Source: Lojkania enalia
Lineage: Eukaryota; Ascomycota; Dothideomycetes; Pleosporales
DNA length: 64,000 nt
NCBI GenBank assembly: GCA_010094045.1
Contig: ML986674.1
Coordinates: forward strand, 66,369-130,368
Direction of reading: 5' to 3'
Shown: piece by piece, positions 11,605 through 22,045 of the stretch
How positions within the stretch are numbered: the stretch's first letter is position 1
Layout: every line of letters starts with the position of its first letter
Translations under genes and position numbers: made by a program
Notes under the pieces: model-generated
The model's database searches: none
Told to the model about the DNA's origin: nothing
Seen by the model: the letters and a program-made list of their open reading frames with translations, nothing else

Positions 11605-12800
11605 ATGGCGGAAAACAGAGAAACCTTCCGCGAATCGGTGCTGAACAACGAGAACCTCACTGCTCCGACACCACACCGAGACTCTGGAACGCCTCTAGAA
11701 AAAGACTTCATTCCAAATGGTACTTTCCACACTTCCCTCATCTCATCATCCATAGTAACGTGACTGTAGGCTTTGGTTCCCACATGCATCTAGACGCGAG
11801 CCATGACTCTGAAACTGCTCTGAAGAAGATGCGAACCGCCGGCAGTGTATCCATCACCCCTGAGCTGTTTGAGAAGTTGTACCTCTCTCCTCAAAATAGG
11901 GTACATGGTGACCTTCGCAAGACTGTCGGCAACCCGACTCCACTGTAAGCCACTACTCCTCAACGACAACATTGTCCGGAATAATCTGACCTGGCTAGCG
12001 CCCTCATCGGCTTCTTGATCTCGCTGCATCCATTGAGCATGGATCTCATGGGTTGGCGAGGCGCAGGTGGCAACGGTGCCGCCAGCACTGGTCCATATTA
12101 CTTCTTCGGCGGGCTACTGATGACCCTTGGGGCTGTCGGTGAGGTCAGGAAACTGCCCTTCATCTTCCAAATGGGATTAGCTGACAAAACACAGTGGATC
12201 ATCGGCAACACATTTCCCTTCGTCGTCTTCGGAGCCTTCGGCGCCTTCTGGCTTGGCTGGGCTGCCACGCTCCAACCCTTCTACAACGCCTATGGCGCCT
12301 ACTCCACCACAGATGTCCCCGCTGATGGCCTAAACACCGTCGGCTTCCGCTCCAGCTATGGTACACTCTCCACTTCCCCTACAACACCCCCAGATATACA
12401 AAATTAACGCATATCTTCCAGCATTTTTCTTCCTCGCCATGGCCATCATGTGCTTCGTCTTCCTCATCTGCTCGCTGCGCACAAACATGGTCTTCTTCAT
12501 GATCTTCTTCACCCTCGTCATCGCCTTCTGCATGCTCGCCGGCGCTTACTGGCAGCTCAACAACGGCGACGCCGTCCAGGCTCAGCGCCTCACCGTCGCC
12601 GCAGGCGCGTTCACGTTTTGTACCTGTATCTTTGGCTGGTGGATCTTCATTGCCATCATGTTGGCGAGCTTGGATTTCCCGTTCTCAGTTCCTGGTATGA
12701 TATTTTAGGTTCGCTTTTCTAGCCATATTGCTAATGATGAGTAGTCGGTGATCTCTCCCGCGTTATCAAGGGTGCTAGCGAGCGGGACAAGAACGTCTAA
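11605..12800 (+). CDS. Acetate transporter, GPR1/FUN34/YaaH (AceTr) family
   Basis: Six exons: 11605-11719, 11770-11944, 11999-12143, 12195-12360, 12422-12694 and 12745-12800, giving 309 residues, the normal length. The family signature NPTPLALIGF directly precedes the first membrane helix. Further family segments are YYFFGGLLM, GNTFPFVVFGAFGAFWL and the last helices ending at FSVP. A hydrophilic N-terminal tail with the HGDLRKT segment comes before the six predicted membrane helices. Members carry acetate and other small monocarboxylates across the plasma membrane (Ato/AcpA type). The short C-terminal tail lies in the last exon and ends at TAA 12798-12800. Intron 3 (12144-12194) is 51 bases, stop-free, and has a weak GTCAGG donor. 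It must be removed to give the family spacing between LLMTLGAVGE and WIIGNTF. Confidence 0.92.
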
Positions 12801-13127
12801 AGCCTTAACCGAATCGGCTTATACTGCGTCGTCGAAGTGGGGGGGATAGGACGGGTTGGTGACAAGAATCAAACCTGCACATATCAGAATGCTATCTTAA
12901 TGCAACCTTCAACCTGTAAATACCACATTACCACAACTACCAGTTCTGAAAAGCAGTCACAAGTTCATTATACCATCGTACGTGAAGCCGAAGCAGTAAA
13001 ATCCAAAAAAAAAAAAAAAAGGTTTTTTTTTTCCCTCCTTTTCCCTGTATAATCCTAATGAACAAATGCCCACCCAACGCCGATTATGCCAGGGTATCAT
13101 TCCCAACCACTGCCAGACATGCCAAAC
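12801..13127. other. Convergent 3' region with adjacent A and T tracts
   Basis: This is the gap between the stop codons of the acetate transporter (+) and the GH47 gene (-). It carries A16 at 13005-13020, two G, then T10 from 13023. Read on either strand this gives homopolymer runs and a possible A-T hairpin in the shared 3' untranslated region. No gene is seen. Confidence 0.5.
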
Positions 13128-15071
13128 CTAATAATTACCTGCTCCAGGCACCAAGCGCTGCAACTTTGGCCTCCGGAAAGGATGTGCCTCAGTGTTGAAC
13201 ACCCAGTCATCCAGACTGATCATGTCGGGCGTGCTAAAGATAAGGTAGAAGTATTTAAGCGTTTCCGCAAGCCAAAAGCTCTCCATCTTGTCTTCAGGGA
13301 GCGGCGTAGGGTCAGAGCTGTTGTCGGTCACGTCGAAGAGCTGGCCATTTGCGAAGCGCGTCCTAGTGTATTTCCTAATGCTCGAAAACATGTCCCAGGC
13401 ATGTTCAAGGTACTCTTCATGGCCCGTGATGCGGTACATGACGAAGACGGATTCGATGGCCTCTGGGCGAAGAAGGTAGCGTTTATCGCGGAGCTGCGTC
13501 CAGCCCTTGGTAAGCCTCTGCTCCCTGACGGTGGCTTCGAAATCATCTTTGTTTTTGCCCCAGGTTTTCCTGAGCACTTCCACTTCATATTTGGTCTGGT
13601 TCCATGGGCATGTGGTTCGAGATTCGCAAGCAACAGCATCGAAGATTTCGGGCATGATCCCTGTTGGCATTGAGCTATAGGCGTAAATGCAGCCTTCAGT
13701 CAGTTTAGCACCGAGGTCGACGTGATGCTCGTTTTCGAAGAGGCGTCCGGCAAGCGCGAAGAAACCTCCCACAAAACAGGTCAAATGCTGCATGTCGGCA
13801 TCTAGAGTCACCCGTCCATCGTTCTGAGCATGTCCTTCACCGCAAAAGAGCAAATCCTCTCCAGGTTCGTTATCGGGCAGCATAGGACGATAAAGTAAGT
13901 GCTTGTCAATCATAGCCGCGGAATCCAGGTAAAGCTTCTTGTAAACGGGCTCCAAACCACCGAGAAGAGCAAAATTCTTCGGAAAATACTCAAAGGTCGA
14001 GTCAGCCAAAGCGCCCACTGTGAAAGAGCCATCTGTTGATAGAGATTCTTCCCTACTGTTGACCCAGATTGGAAAAAGCCCAGCGATGCGCGTCGTGTTT
14101 TGCGCCCTGTCGAGAATTTTGGTGACGCGGGCAACAACATCATAGTACTTTGCCTCCCCTGTAATCTGTGCAAGACGGGTGAACTCCATTGTAAAAGAGC
14201 CAAAAGCCGCTAAGCAGATCTGGCTCTCAGGTGCAAATCCAGCTCCACCTTCTTTCTTCGCAGCCTCAACGGTAAGACGATCAAGAGGGGTGTTGTTTGG
14301 AGTATCGAAAGCTCGGTAGAGCATTTCTCCCATCTGAACGGCTTTTTCTAATAGAACCTGTTCGCGACTGAGATCGTACGCACTAAGCAGACCTCCTAGA
14401 TACCGAATCGTGGTCTCGAAGACGCTGATGGCTCCAACATCAGACTTTCCAAAGTCAAGCTTTGCAACAGCTTCGACTGCGTCATAGAAGTCTTCTTTAA
14501 ACCCCATGATCCAAAGGCTATCCAACGTATCAATCAAGGTAGCGCCCCAGCCCCCGAAAGTATCAACGCCCGCACCAGTTGTTGGCATCAATTCATCTCG
14601 AGTCCAAGCGAACTTTCGATAAGCCTGCCAGCTCCGCTCAAACTCATTACGGACAGCAACACGGCGAGTCTCCCGCAATTTCTTCTGGGAACTCGACTCG
14701 GAACCGAACTTGTATTGAACCGCGGGAAGCGTGAGGGGCTTACCGACCGGGAGCTTCTTGTACGAGTCGGGGACATTGTGAAAAGGCGCCTTGCGCCAAT
14801 CGTAGGAATCTTTCGCAGCAAAGCTCTTGATAGAGGACTTGTCGTTCATCCATGCTTCGTGCTCCTTCCAAGTTACGGCAAGATTGTCAATTGGTCTACT
14901 CCAGAGGAACAAGAGACAGAAGATGCCGAGGCCGATAAAGGTGTAGTTGCGGAGACGCTTCTCACGTCGAGACAATGTCCGACCGGGTCCAGGGCGTGGG
15001 AGACGAATTCGAGGACGCATTTTTTGACAATGGAGCTGAGGGTTGGTATCTTCGTCCCAAGAAGGCTTCAT
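13128..15071 (-). CDS. GH47 alpha-1,2-mannosidase, type II membrane protein
   Basis: An uninterrupted reading frame of 647 residues. It trims alpha-1,2-linked mannose from N-glycans in the ER or Golgi. A short basic cytoplasmic segment precedes one membrane anchor at about residues 44-58, and the glycosidase domain runs to the C-terminus. GH47 landmarks occur in order: VDTFGGWGATLIDTLDSLW, TIRYLGGLLSAYDL, PESQICLAAFGSF, DADMQHLTCFVGG, LRPEAIESVF, ESFWLAETLKYFYL and the calcium-binding NTEAHPF near the end. An in-frame ATG at codon 18 (15020) would give a more typical, shorter cytoplasmic tail, so the start is uncertain by 17 residues. It could be the ER enzyme or a Golgi paralogue; the sequence alone does not settle this. 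It faces the acetate transporter gene tail to tail. Confidence 0.92.
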   Translation of the reverse strand: MKPSWDEDTNPQLHCQKMRPRIRLPRPGPGRTLSRREKRLRNYTFIGLGIFCLLFLWSRPIDNLAVTWKEHEAWMNDKSSIKSFAAKDSYDWRKAPFHNVPDSYKKLPVGKPLTLPAVQYKFGSESSSQKKLRETRRVAVRNEFERSWQAYRKFAWTRDELMPTTGAGVDTFGGWGATLIDTLDSLWIMGFKEDFYDAVEAVAKLDFGKSDVGAISVFETTIRYLGGLLSAYDLSREQVLLEKAVQMGEMLYRAFDTPNNTPLDRLTVEAAKKEGGAGFAPESQICLAAFGSFTMEFTRLAQITGEAKYYDVVARVTKILDRAQNTTRIAGLFPIWVNSREESLSTDGSFTVGALADSTFEYFPKNFALLGGLEPVYKKLYLDSAAMIDKHLLYRPMLPDNEPGEDLLFCGEGHAQNDGRVTLDADMQHLTCFVGGFFALAGRLFENEHHVDLGAKLTEGCIYAYSSMPTGIMPEIFDAVACESRTTCPWNQTKYEVEVLRKTWGKNKDDFEATVREQRLTKGWTQLRDKRYLLRPEAIESVFVMYRITGHEEYLEHAWDMFSSIRKYTRTRFANGQLFDVTDNSSDPTPLPEDKMESFWLAETLKYFYLIFSTPDMISLDDWVFNTEAHPFRRPKLQRLVPGAGNY

Positions 15072-17318
15072 ATTGAGAGGTTAGCTTGAGGTCATGTTTG
15101 TCGAGGGCGGAGTAAAGGTAGCCAAACTGAAGCCGGCTATGGCGGAGAAATGGTATTGCGTACTTGGGTAAAACGAATTGTACGCATAGATCAAGGAGTA
15201 CGCGTCGAGGGACAAACAGCTGCTCCGTGGGTGAAGGGTGAGAATTAAAGGCCAAGGAGCTGCTCCAGGCACGAGACGCGCCGTGAACAGCTCGCAGGGC
15301 TAGCGATGAAAGTGAATAGCGCTCGAACGTTAAAATGCTCCAGCATAAGGATGGGCAAAAGTAAAGGGACAAGAAATCAAGGGCCGCTCATGGTGGGTGT
15401 TGAACGGTGAAAGAAAAGGACACCGTCGTCAGGGAAACTTGCAGACACTGCCGCACAGGGTCCTGCCCCAGGAGGAAGGGTCTAACTAAGCTGCCAAGAG
15501 GACCGATTCATTTGGAGCAGCATCAGCATGGAGCCGAATGGATAATCGGCCCAGTATGGTTCTACACGAGGTCGCGCTGTACTGTTAGATGAAGATATTC
15601 CCATAGAAGATATAATAGATGAGACGTGTTCTAGTTCGCAGCCTTAGCACGCCCACTAAATGCCACCCGCCAAATTGGGGTCGTCTACGAGGACCTCGGC
15701 AGTCTCGATTGGGAAGCACCCAGGCACACGCCGGCAGATACACAGCACGCCAAATTATCGTGTGCGCAAAGACACCGTCTTGCAATCTGTACGCTACATC
15801 AGATAAATCCAAGCCAGACCATATGTACTTGTGCGAGCGCAGCTAGTCGATCCAAATCCCGAGCTCTGCGCTGCTTTGTATATCTGGCGTGTATTATTAC
15901 TTCAAGGCCACTTCTCCCGCCGCGGCCTTACATACGTAGATGCTGCGTCCATGTACAAGTGGAGCCGGGGAAACTACAAGATAAGCTTGACCTGTATTTT
16001 CCCACCGCTCTGGTATAGCAGCCCTGGCAAGAAGCTCACTCGCAGGAATAATTAGCTTTCACCATAGCGAGGTTATCACAACTCTACAATTCAAGACTTT
16101 AAATGCCCTTATAGTGCATTGTATACGACTCACCGTTGAGTGAACAATAAATTGTGCGTTGCCGCGAAAGTAGCCTGACCTTCGAAAGCGGACCCGGGCC
16201 GACATCTGAAACATCTCTCTACCTCGAGGCAGATCAGCTCACTAGCTACGCTCTTTTCTACCGGAGCTAAAGCCGAAATATGTGAACACGTTACAATAAA
16301 TCCTCTAAGAGAAGTGTGGTGAGGCTTGAACTCTGCATTAGTGTCAGGGACAGGAAGCCTAATGGGGTCCTGTTTTCTGAGTAAGAATTGCTGGGGTGTT
16401 CCATAGCAAGATGGGGAGAATATCTGGAGAGAGCAAGTATATGTAGAATTATCCTAATAGTCGAATGTCTGCAGTCCTAGCGTTTTTAGAACTTACAATG
16501 GCAGAAAGGAGTAGAGAGTTCTAACTCAATCGATTGTTGGATAGGATGCGCCTAGGATGGGGGGAAGATTGGTGCACATCTCTTTGTAGCAGACAAAGCA
16601 TATTGCGTCCAACTGAAAACATCCTGCTGAAGCGATGGTATCTTTGTTTGGTGTGCTTATAAGTTTCCAGTCGGTCAGGGCTGATGGTTCGCCGAGACAT
16701 CGAAAAGAATCTCTGCAGGGTTAAATTACCCCACACAAGGACCAATTGGAGATTGGACCCACTAAGAGTCGACTCGGTCTAGCGGTGCGCGACCCAAGGT
16801 CGGGACGAAACATGGTGTTGAATAACAGAATCAGGCCAAAACCTTGGCTGCATGCCCTCAAACAGGGGATATCCGATCCGAATGGGGAAGCGAGATCGGA
16901 GGTCCGGACTTTGTCTCTCTGCTGGTGCGTTAGACCATATGACGACGCGCGCTGTGCCGTGAATCAATCCATTTCATGCTTAGGACAAGCAATCTCCACT
17001 GCCAATCGTACAAATGCCCATCGTTCCCTAAATACAAACCAGGTGGCCTTCGTCGCGCCGTTCGGGGAACAAAGATCTGGAAATGCGGTGAGCAAGTCCA
17101 GGTGTTATATCCCCGAGGTCCGAATTAAGGCGAAACGAACTTCTAACGCATTTGCTCCTCTTGAAACACCGACTGACAGCAAAAACACCTTCGAACTCTT
17201 TCATGAGGGGTTGGACCTGCATAGTCGAACGACCCTATCCTGCACGACATCTGTCAATAATAATTCCGCGGAACTCGCCGCATTGACCTGTCGTGGGTCA
17301 GGTCTGCCCTAGGAGCAT
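15072..17318. other. Intergenic, no gene supported
   Basis: About 2.2 kb between the GH47 gene and the F-box-like gene. A 189-codon frame at 16746-17312 ends 7 bases before the next gene, but its translation has no hydrophobic or motif structure and I do not accept it. Pieces of promoter for both flanking genes are presumably here; I see no clear element. Confidence 0.4.
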
Positions 17319-18299
17319 ATGCCTCAATTCTTGGATTTACCGCGCGAGTTGCGGGACATGATCTACCTGGCCGTCATTACGGCAGAATGCCCGAGACCGA
17401 CTCTAGGAGATGCTCAATGGCTGTTTCGATTCCGGAGGGTCTTTGAACCAGAAAGCATACGTTGGGGAGAATATGGCTGCGCGTATTCCCAAGAGCAGCG
17501 ACCGGAGACATGCGCGAATTTGTTGCAATGCAATCGACAAATCCACCAAGAACTGACCGAGGCGATACAATTTGCGAAGACGAGGGGTTGTGGATCAGTC
17601 AGGCTAGACTGTATAGCAGAAGATGAAAGCTTTCACTACTTCACCTGGTTGTCGATACCGCTCGTGACGACAAGCATAAACATGGACGGCGGAAAGTCCA
17701 AGGCCATTCCAGAGTGGGTGGACAGGATACTGGAAAAGTATCTGACTTGCCCGCATCGTCTACTGAACAGCGGATGTCTCGGTTGTCGCAGCACTTCAAC
17801 ACTCATCCATCAGCTCTGGGTAGATGTACGCCTCTTTGGGGATCGATCAGGGAAGTGGTCCAGGAACAGCAGTCCTCCCGAGCGAACTTCATGGGCTATC
17901 TGTGCAGCGCTGAAAAGGCTCTTTGACCAGGGTCCGGATTTCTCGCGCATGACAGGAACGAGAAATACAACATTAGTGGATGAGCTAGTTCTCAACGTTG
18001 TTGCACCGCCCAACGTCCCAGAAGAAAAATATCTCGCTGAAGACTTTCCCACGGACGGCGTGAGGGATGGAATGGTGCATCCACGCACAGTGGCTAGGGA
18101 ACTTGTAGACGTATGGAACAAGATCTGGAGTGCTGACGACTTCAAGAGCAGCTTCTACCAGAGCTTACTGGAGAGAATTAAGAGAGTGCGCGTGTGTGTA
18201 AACGACGAGACTTGGCGTATACGAGAGCTTAGACTAGAACTGGAAAGAGGACAGGCGGAGCGGCGTAGAATCGCTGCAAGAGGCGTCTGGTATATGTAG
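17319..18299 (+). CDS. F-box-like (2EXR-type) fungal protein of unknown role
   Basis: A single-exon gene of 326 residues. The N-terminus FLDLPRELRDMIYLAV is the short F-box-like helix that opens many fungal proteins of the 2EXR or LxLPxELRxxIY type. A further family-like piece is LLQCNRQIHQE. The middle has scattered Cys and Trp residues (CPHRLLNSGCLGC). The C-terminus is a basic, probably helical segment with many Glu and Arg. Canonical F-box proteins hand substrates to SCF ubiquitin ligases, but this large fungal family is mostly uncharacterised, so that role is only a possibility. The start is the only ATG that keeps the motif at the usual distance. Confidence 0.75.
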   Translation: MPQFLDLPRELRDMIYLAVITAECPRPTLGDAQWLFRFRRVFEPESIRWGEYGCAYSQEQRPETCANLLQCNRQIHQELTEAIQFAKTRGCGSVRLDCIAEDESFHYFTWLSIPLVTTSINMDGGKSKAIPEWVDRILEKYLTCPHRLLNSGCLGCRSTSTLIHQLWVDVRLFGDRSGKWSRNSSPPERTSWAICAALKRLFDQGPDFSRMTGTRNTTLVDELVLNVVAPPNVPEEKYLAEDFPTDGVRDGMVHPRTVARELVDVWNKIWSADDFKSSFYQSLLERIKRVRVCVNDETWRIRELRLELERGQAERRRIAARGVWYM

Positions 18300-19346
18300 A
18301 ATTAGACCCCAAATCGTCTGTTCACCAGTGGCTATGCGGTGTCCTTGTTGCGGCTAACGTTAGACTGACATGGCCACGCTGGCTGATGACCAATGCGGCT
18401 GATGGCAGATACTACTACTGATAAGTAGTGTTGGGCTTGTTGAAGGAAGAGTGTCATCTATCTCTCAATATAGACTTCTAATGAGTGTATTACATGAATA
18501 CGAGGGCGCTTGCCCGTTCTAGTACTTCAACAACGGCTGTCCAAAACCTATCGAAGCGGGTCCCCGGCGGGCTCGGCACGCAATGACACTCTTCGCTCTC
18601 TGCTTCACCATGCCGACTTGTCTAGACCGCCATGCCTCCGCACGCCTCCGCTCTAGCTTCGTTATACTGTACATATCACATACTCCTACATATCGCAGAT
18701 CCATTATGCTTTGCTGTCCGAGCATATGTCCCGCCAAGCCAGGTCTAGCATACAATCGATAAAGGGTGCAGCAGTCTTTGTCTCTTTGAGCAAATGGGCA
18801 TTGTTGGGGGCTAAATTTGGGCACGTTGCCACCCCCCCTGCGAGGCTGACTGAACAACAACACTCTCTCATTTGTGCTCCTGCAGCGCGCAGGCCCGGGC
18901 TTGGCAAAAGCTGTTGTTTTATGAAACATGTCTCCGCGTCAGGCCCTTGCTTCACATTGAGCGCCAATTCGTTGCCATGATGTGACTCTCTCCGCAATTG
19001 GCTCCGGGATACGCCATCTTCAGGGGAGACCGGACGCAGGGGCCTCCAGCGACCACCGTTTGGACATGGTGCCGTTCCCGCTAGGGTGCACGTCTGACAG
19101 ACATGGGGGCGCAGAAAATGCAGCAACGTGAAAATCTTTGCCAGCTATATCTTCTGACCCCGTCCGTTCCTTTCAATTATCTCTTGTTGGATCTATAAGT
19201 CGCGTTTTGCGTCCCCTCTTTGTGGCCACTCTTCTCCTTAAGCTATTGTTCACCTTCCCGTAATCCTATCGCCCCGCCATAATTCCTTCTCGACACTGCT
19301 GGACAGTTCATTTTAATCGACGTGAAAGAGTGATCCCTCGACTATC
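18300..19346. other. Intergenic, upstream of the bestrophin-like gene
   Basis: Open frames here occur on both strands and overlap, and none has protein-like composition. The last 150 bases before 19347 are pyrimidine-rich (for example around 19200-19300), which is usual just upstream of highly used fungal start codons. Confidence 0.45.
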
Positions 19347-20942
19347 ATGACGTCCACGGCTGCAACCAAGAAGACGCTCCGGCCTCAAGAAGTTGAGGTG
19401 CCAAATGGAAATGGACATGCTACATCGCTCGACGTGCCAATATCACCGCTTTCGTGGCGTGGACGCGGGCCTACTATCCCTTCTCGCCAGAAGACAGGTG
19501 CGAGTGTGGATCTGGACGACTACTTTGTAAGTGGAGCATAGCGAGCATGCTTTTTTAAACAACTCTCTGCATATGACAACTAACACGACTTAGGTTGGGC
19601 CTCGCGATATATCAAAACACTCCAAATGGCCCTACTTCCTCCGAATGCACGGCTCTGTGCTTCCCAAAATGGTTCTCCCCTTACTCGTGGTAGCTGGGTG
19701 GTCTACGCTCATCACATGCATTTCTGAATTTAAATATGAATTGAAAGTCAGCAGCATGCTTCTCACTGTGCTTGGTTTTGTTGTCGGTTTGGCCATTTCT
19801 TTCCGCACATCATCCGCTTATGAGCGTTACACCGAGGGTAGGAGATACTGGTCTCAATTGATCTTTGTTAGCCATAATCTTGCGAGGACAATCTGGATTC
19901 ATACTGCTGAGCGCGACGGCGAACTGGGCAAGGAAGATTTGCTTAACAAAGTGTAAGCCAACCCTAGTCTACAAAACATGAATATTTTGGAACTAACTCA
20001 ACATTGACAGCTCTGTCCTTAATTTGTTGGTCGCCTTTGCCTCCGCTGTTAAGCACAAGCTTCGCTACGAGCCGGGAATTGAATATGGTGACCTCAAGGA
20101 GCGCATCGAGTATCTCGATACTTTCGCCAAAGCCGCCGAGGCTCATATTCCGCAGGCAAAGGAGCCAAGCAAAATAAAGGCGTTCGGTGAATACCTTGGT
20201 ATCACATTCGCTGAGTCGAACCCGCGCAAGCGAGTCAAGAACTCCAAGAAACCGCTCGGAAATCTACCGTTGGAGATTTTGAATCACATCTCTTCCTATG
20301 TCCAGAGTGTCATCGACAATGACACCTTAAAGGTCGGTTTATACCAGAATCAAGCCAGTACGTCTGCTATCCAATCCACCAACTCTAGCAAAACGCTAAA
20401 CGTACAAAGTCACTAGTGTTGTCCAGCTCAACGAAGTCCTCGTCGGTGTCGAGCGAGTCCTCCAAACCCCTCTGCCCATTGCCTACTCAATTGCCATCTC
20501 CCAAATCACCTGGGTATACGTCATGATGTTACCCTTCCAGCTCTGGGAAGACCTCCGCTGGATCACTATTCCCGGTTGTATCTTCGCCGCGTACATCATC
20601 CTCGGTATCTCCGCCATCGGTCGTGAAATTGAGAATCCCTTCGGCATGGACGTCAACGACCTACCGCTCGAAAAATACTGCGAGGAACTCGAGACCGATA
20701 TTAACACCATCACTTCCAACCCTACTCCCAGACCCAACGAGTTCATGAAGAATCCTCAGAACATGCCTCTCTGGCCGCTTACTCGCAAGTCGTACGAGGG
20801 CTGGAGCCAGAGGAGCAAGCAAGATATCCGCGAGGCGTTGATGACGAAGACGAAGGCCGATATGGTCGTTCGTCGAAGCATCAATCCCCAGCGGGAAACG
20901 AGTCAAGATGAAAAGCATCTCCAGTCTCAGCAGGAAGCGTAG
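19347..20942 (+). CDS. Bestrophin-like (RFP-TM/UPF0187) anion channel
   Basis: Four exons: 19347-19526, 19594-19952, 20011-20357 and 20410-20942, giving 472 residues. An approximately 60-residue polar N-terminus is followed by membrane helices, beginning near LPKMVLPLLVVAGWSTLI. The conserved core includes FRTSSAYERYTEGRRYW, LPIAYSIAISQITWVY, LPFQLWEDLRWITIP and a late EIENPFGMDVNDLPL, all typical of the fungal bestrophin/UPF0187 family. Relatives form chloride or other anion channels, so this one probably sits in the plasma membrane or an organelle membrane. The third intron (20358-20409) uses an unremarkable acceptor at 20409; the stronger-looking TAG at 20414-20416 would shift the frame. 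The C-terminus is a charged cytosolic tail. Confidence 0.9.
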
Positions 20943-22045
20943 ATGACCTCATTAAATAATCATAAATAACTTTCAATAACGACCTGTAGTTGTACAAGAT
21001 TGCTGAATTCTTTGGCGCACATATTGGATGCATAGCGCGGATTTCTTGGTGTTTTCCCTAAAGATGGGCGTATTGTGCGGCATTCTTGAATGCGGAGTAT
21101 ATATATATATCGGTCAGACCTAGAATGGCTGGCTAGATTTTCGAATATCAGTGTCTCGTAAAATTTCGATTACGGAAACTTCATACGGGTGCTTCTTTCT
21201 GCCTCATTAAGTGATAAATTGCACATAGCATACCTCGCGACGCAGAACTCGTACAATAATTATTGCCGGCTTGATGGATCAAAGTTGAATATACTAGAAA
21301 GATCGGATTTTGGAAAGTCCAGCCTTCCATTTGGTATGTTTCTACTCAGCGATTTTCACATAATGTCATGAGTATAAGAAGCCCATGCCCGCATAGGATC
21401 GAATGGACGCTATGAAGTATTTACTATCCAGCGCAAGGCCAAACAAAAATGCTTTTCGCCGATTAGTCAAATGCAGCGAGGGGAATGTGGCGACAACTCA
21501 CGTCGAAGTTATTAAGTGTCAGAGCAATCTTGACGCTCGGACTAAAGACGAAATACGGAATCTAGCATATTTACTAGGCTATTTTGGTAAGATTATTTGT
21601 CATGCCACCAGGTTAAATGTATCTATCAATTCATTTTGATATGGGGTATATATAAATTCATGTTGATATGGAGATGCTAATGTATGAGTGACGTCTTTCG
21701 ACGTGACACAAAAGGCTAACAGAGACCCTAGACGCTCCTAATATCTTTTGGGTCGGATTTACAGGCCGTGTATTTAGTAGCAAAGACTGTTTCTAGGTCA
21801 CAGTATAGATAGAAGGCAGTTTTCTATCTTCCAGAAATGATATCTGATATTTCATTCCGGTCATGAATATCACCAAAGAACATAAATATTGGCTGTCGGG
21901 GCGTTTGTCAGACTAATTCTACCGCATAATAGCATTTCGGGATATGTATTCTTTTGGCGAGGGTCGATGCGGTGCCATAAATGCTGTCAAGCCAAAATCC
22001 TCCAATTTCGTTATTAAAATACGTAGCACGATCCAAACTCAAGGA
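20943..22045. other. Gene-free AT-rich stretch bordering the accessory region
   Basis: Only frames of 60-80 codons without recognisable content occur (21189-21371 and 21403-21639). The sequence is AT-rich, with a short TA repeat at about 21100-21110. It lies between the bestrophin-like gene and the 3' end of the kinase, and marks the left edge of the region that looks accessory. Confidence 0.4.

Noticed and set aside
16746..17312. A 189-codon + frame ending just before the F-box-like gene
   Set aside because: First in-frame ATG is well inside, and composition is unlike a folded protein; a shadow frame runs opposite.
20410..20416. Acceptor TAG at 20414-20416 in the bestrophin-like gene
   Set aside because: Using it shifts the frame and loses the conserved LPIAYSIAISQITW segment; the AG at 20408-20409 keeps the frame.
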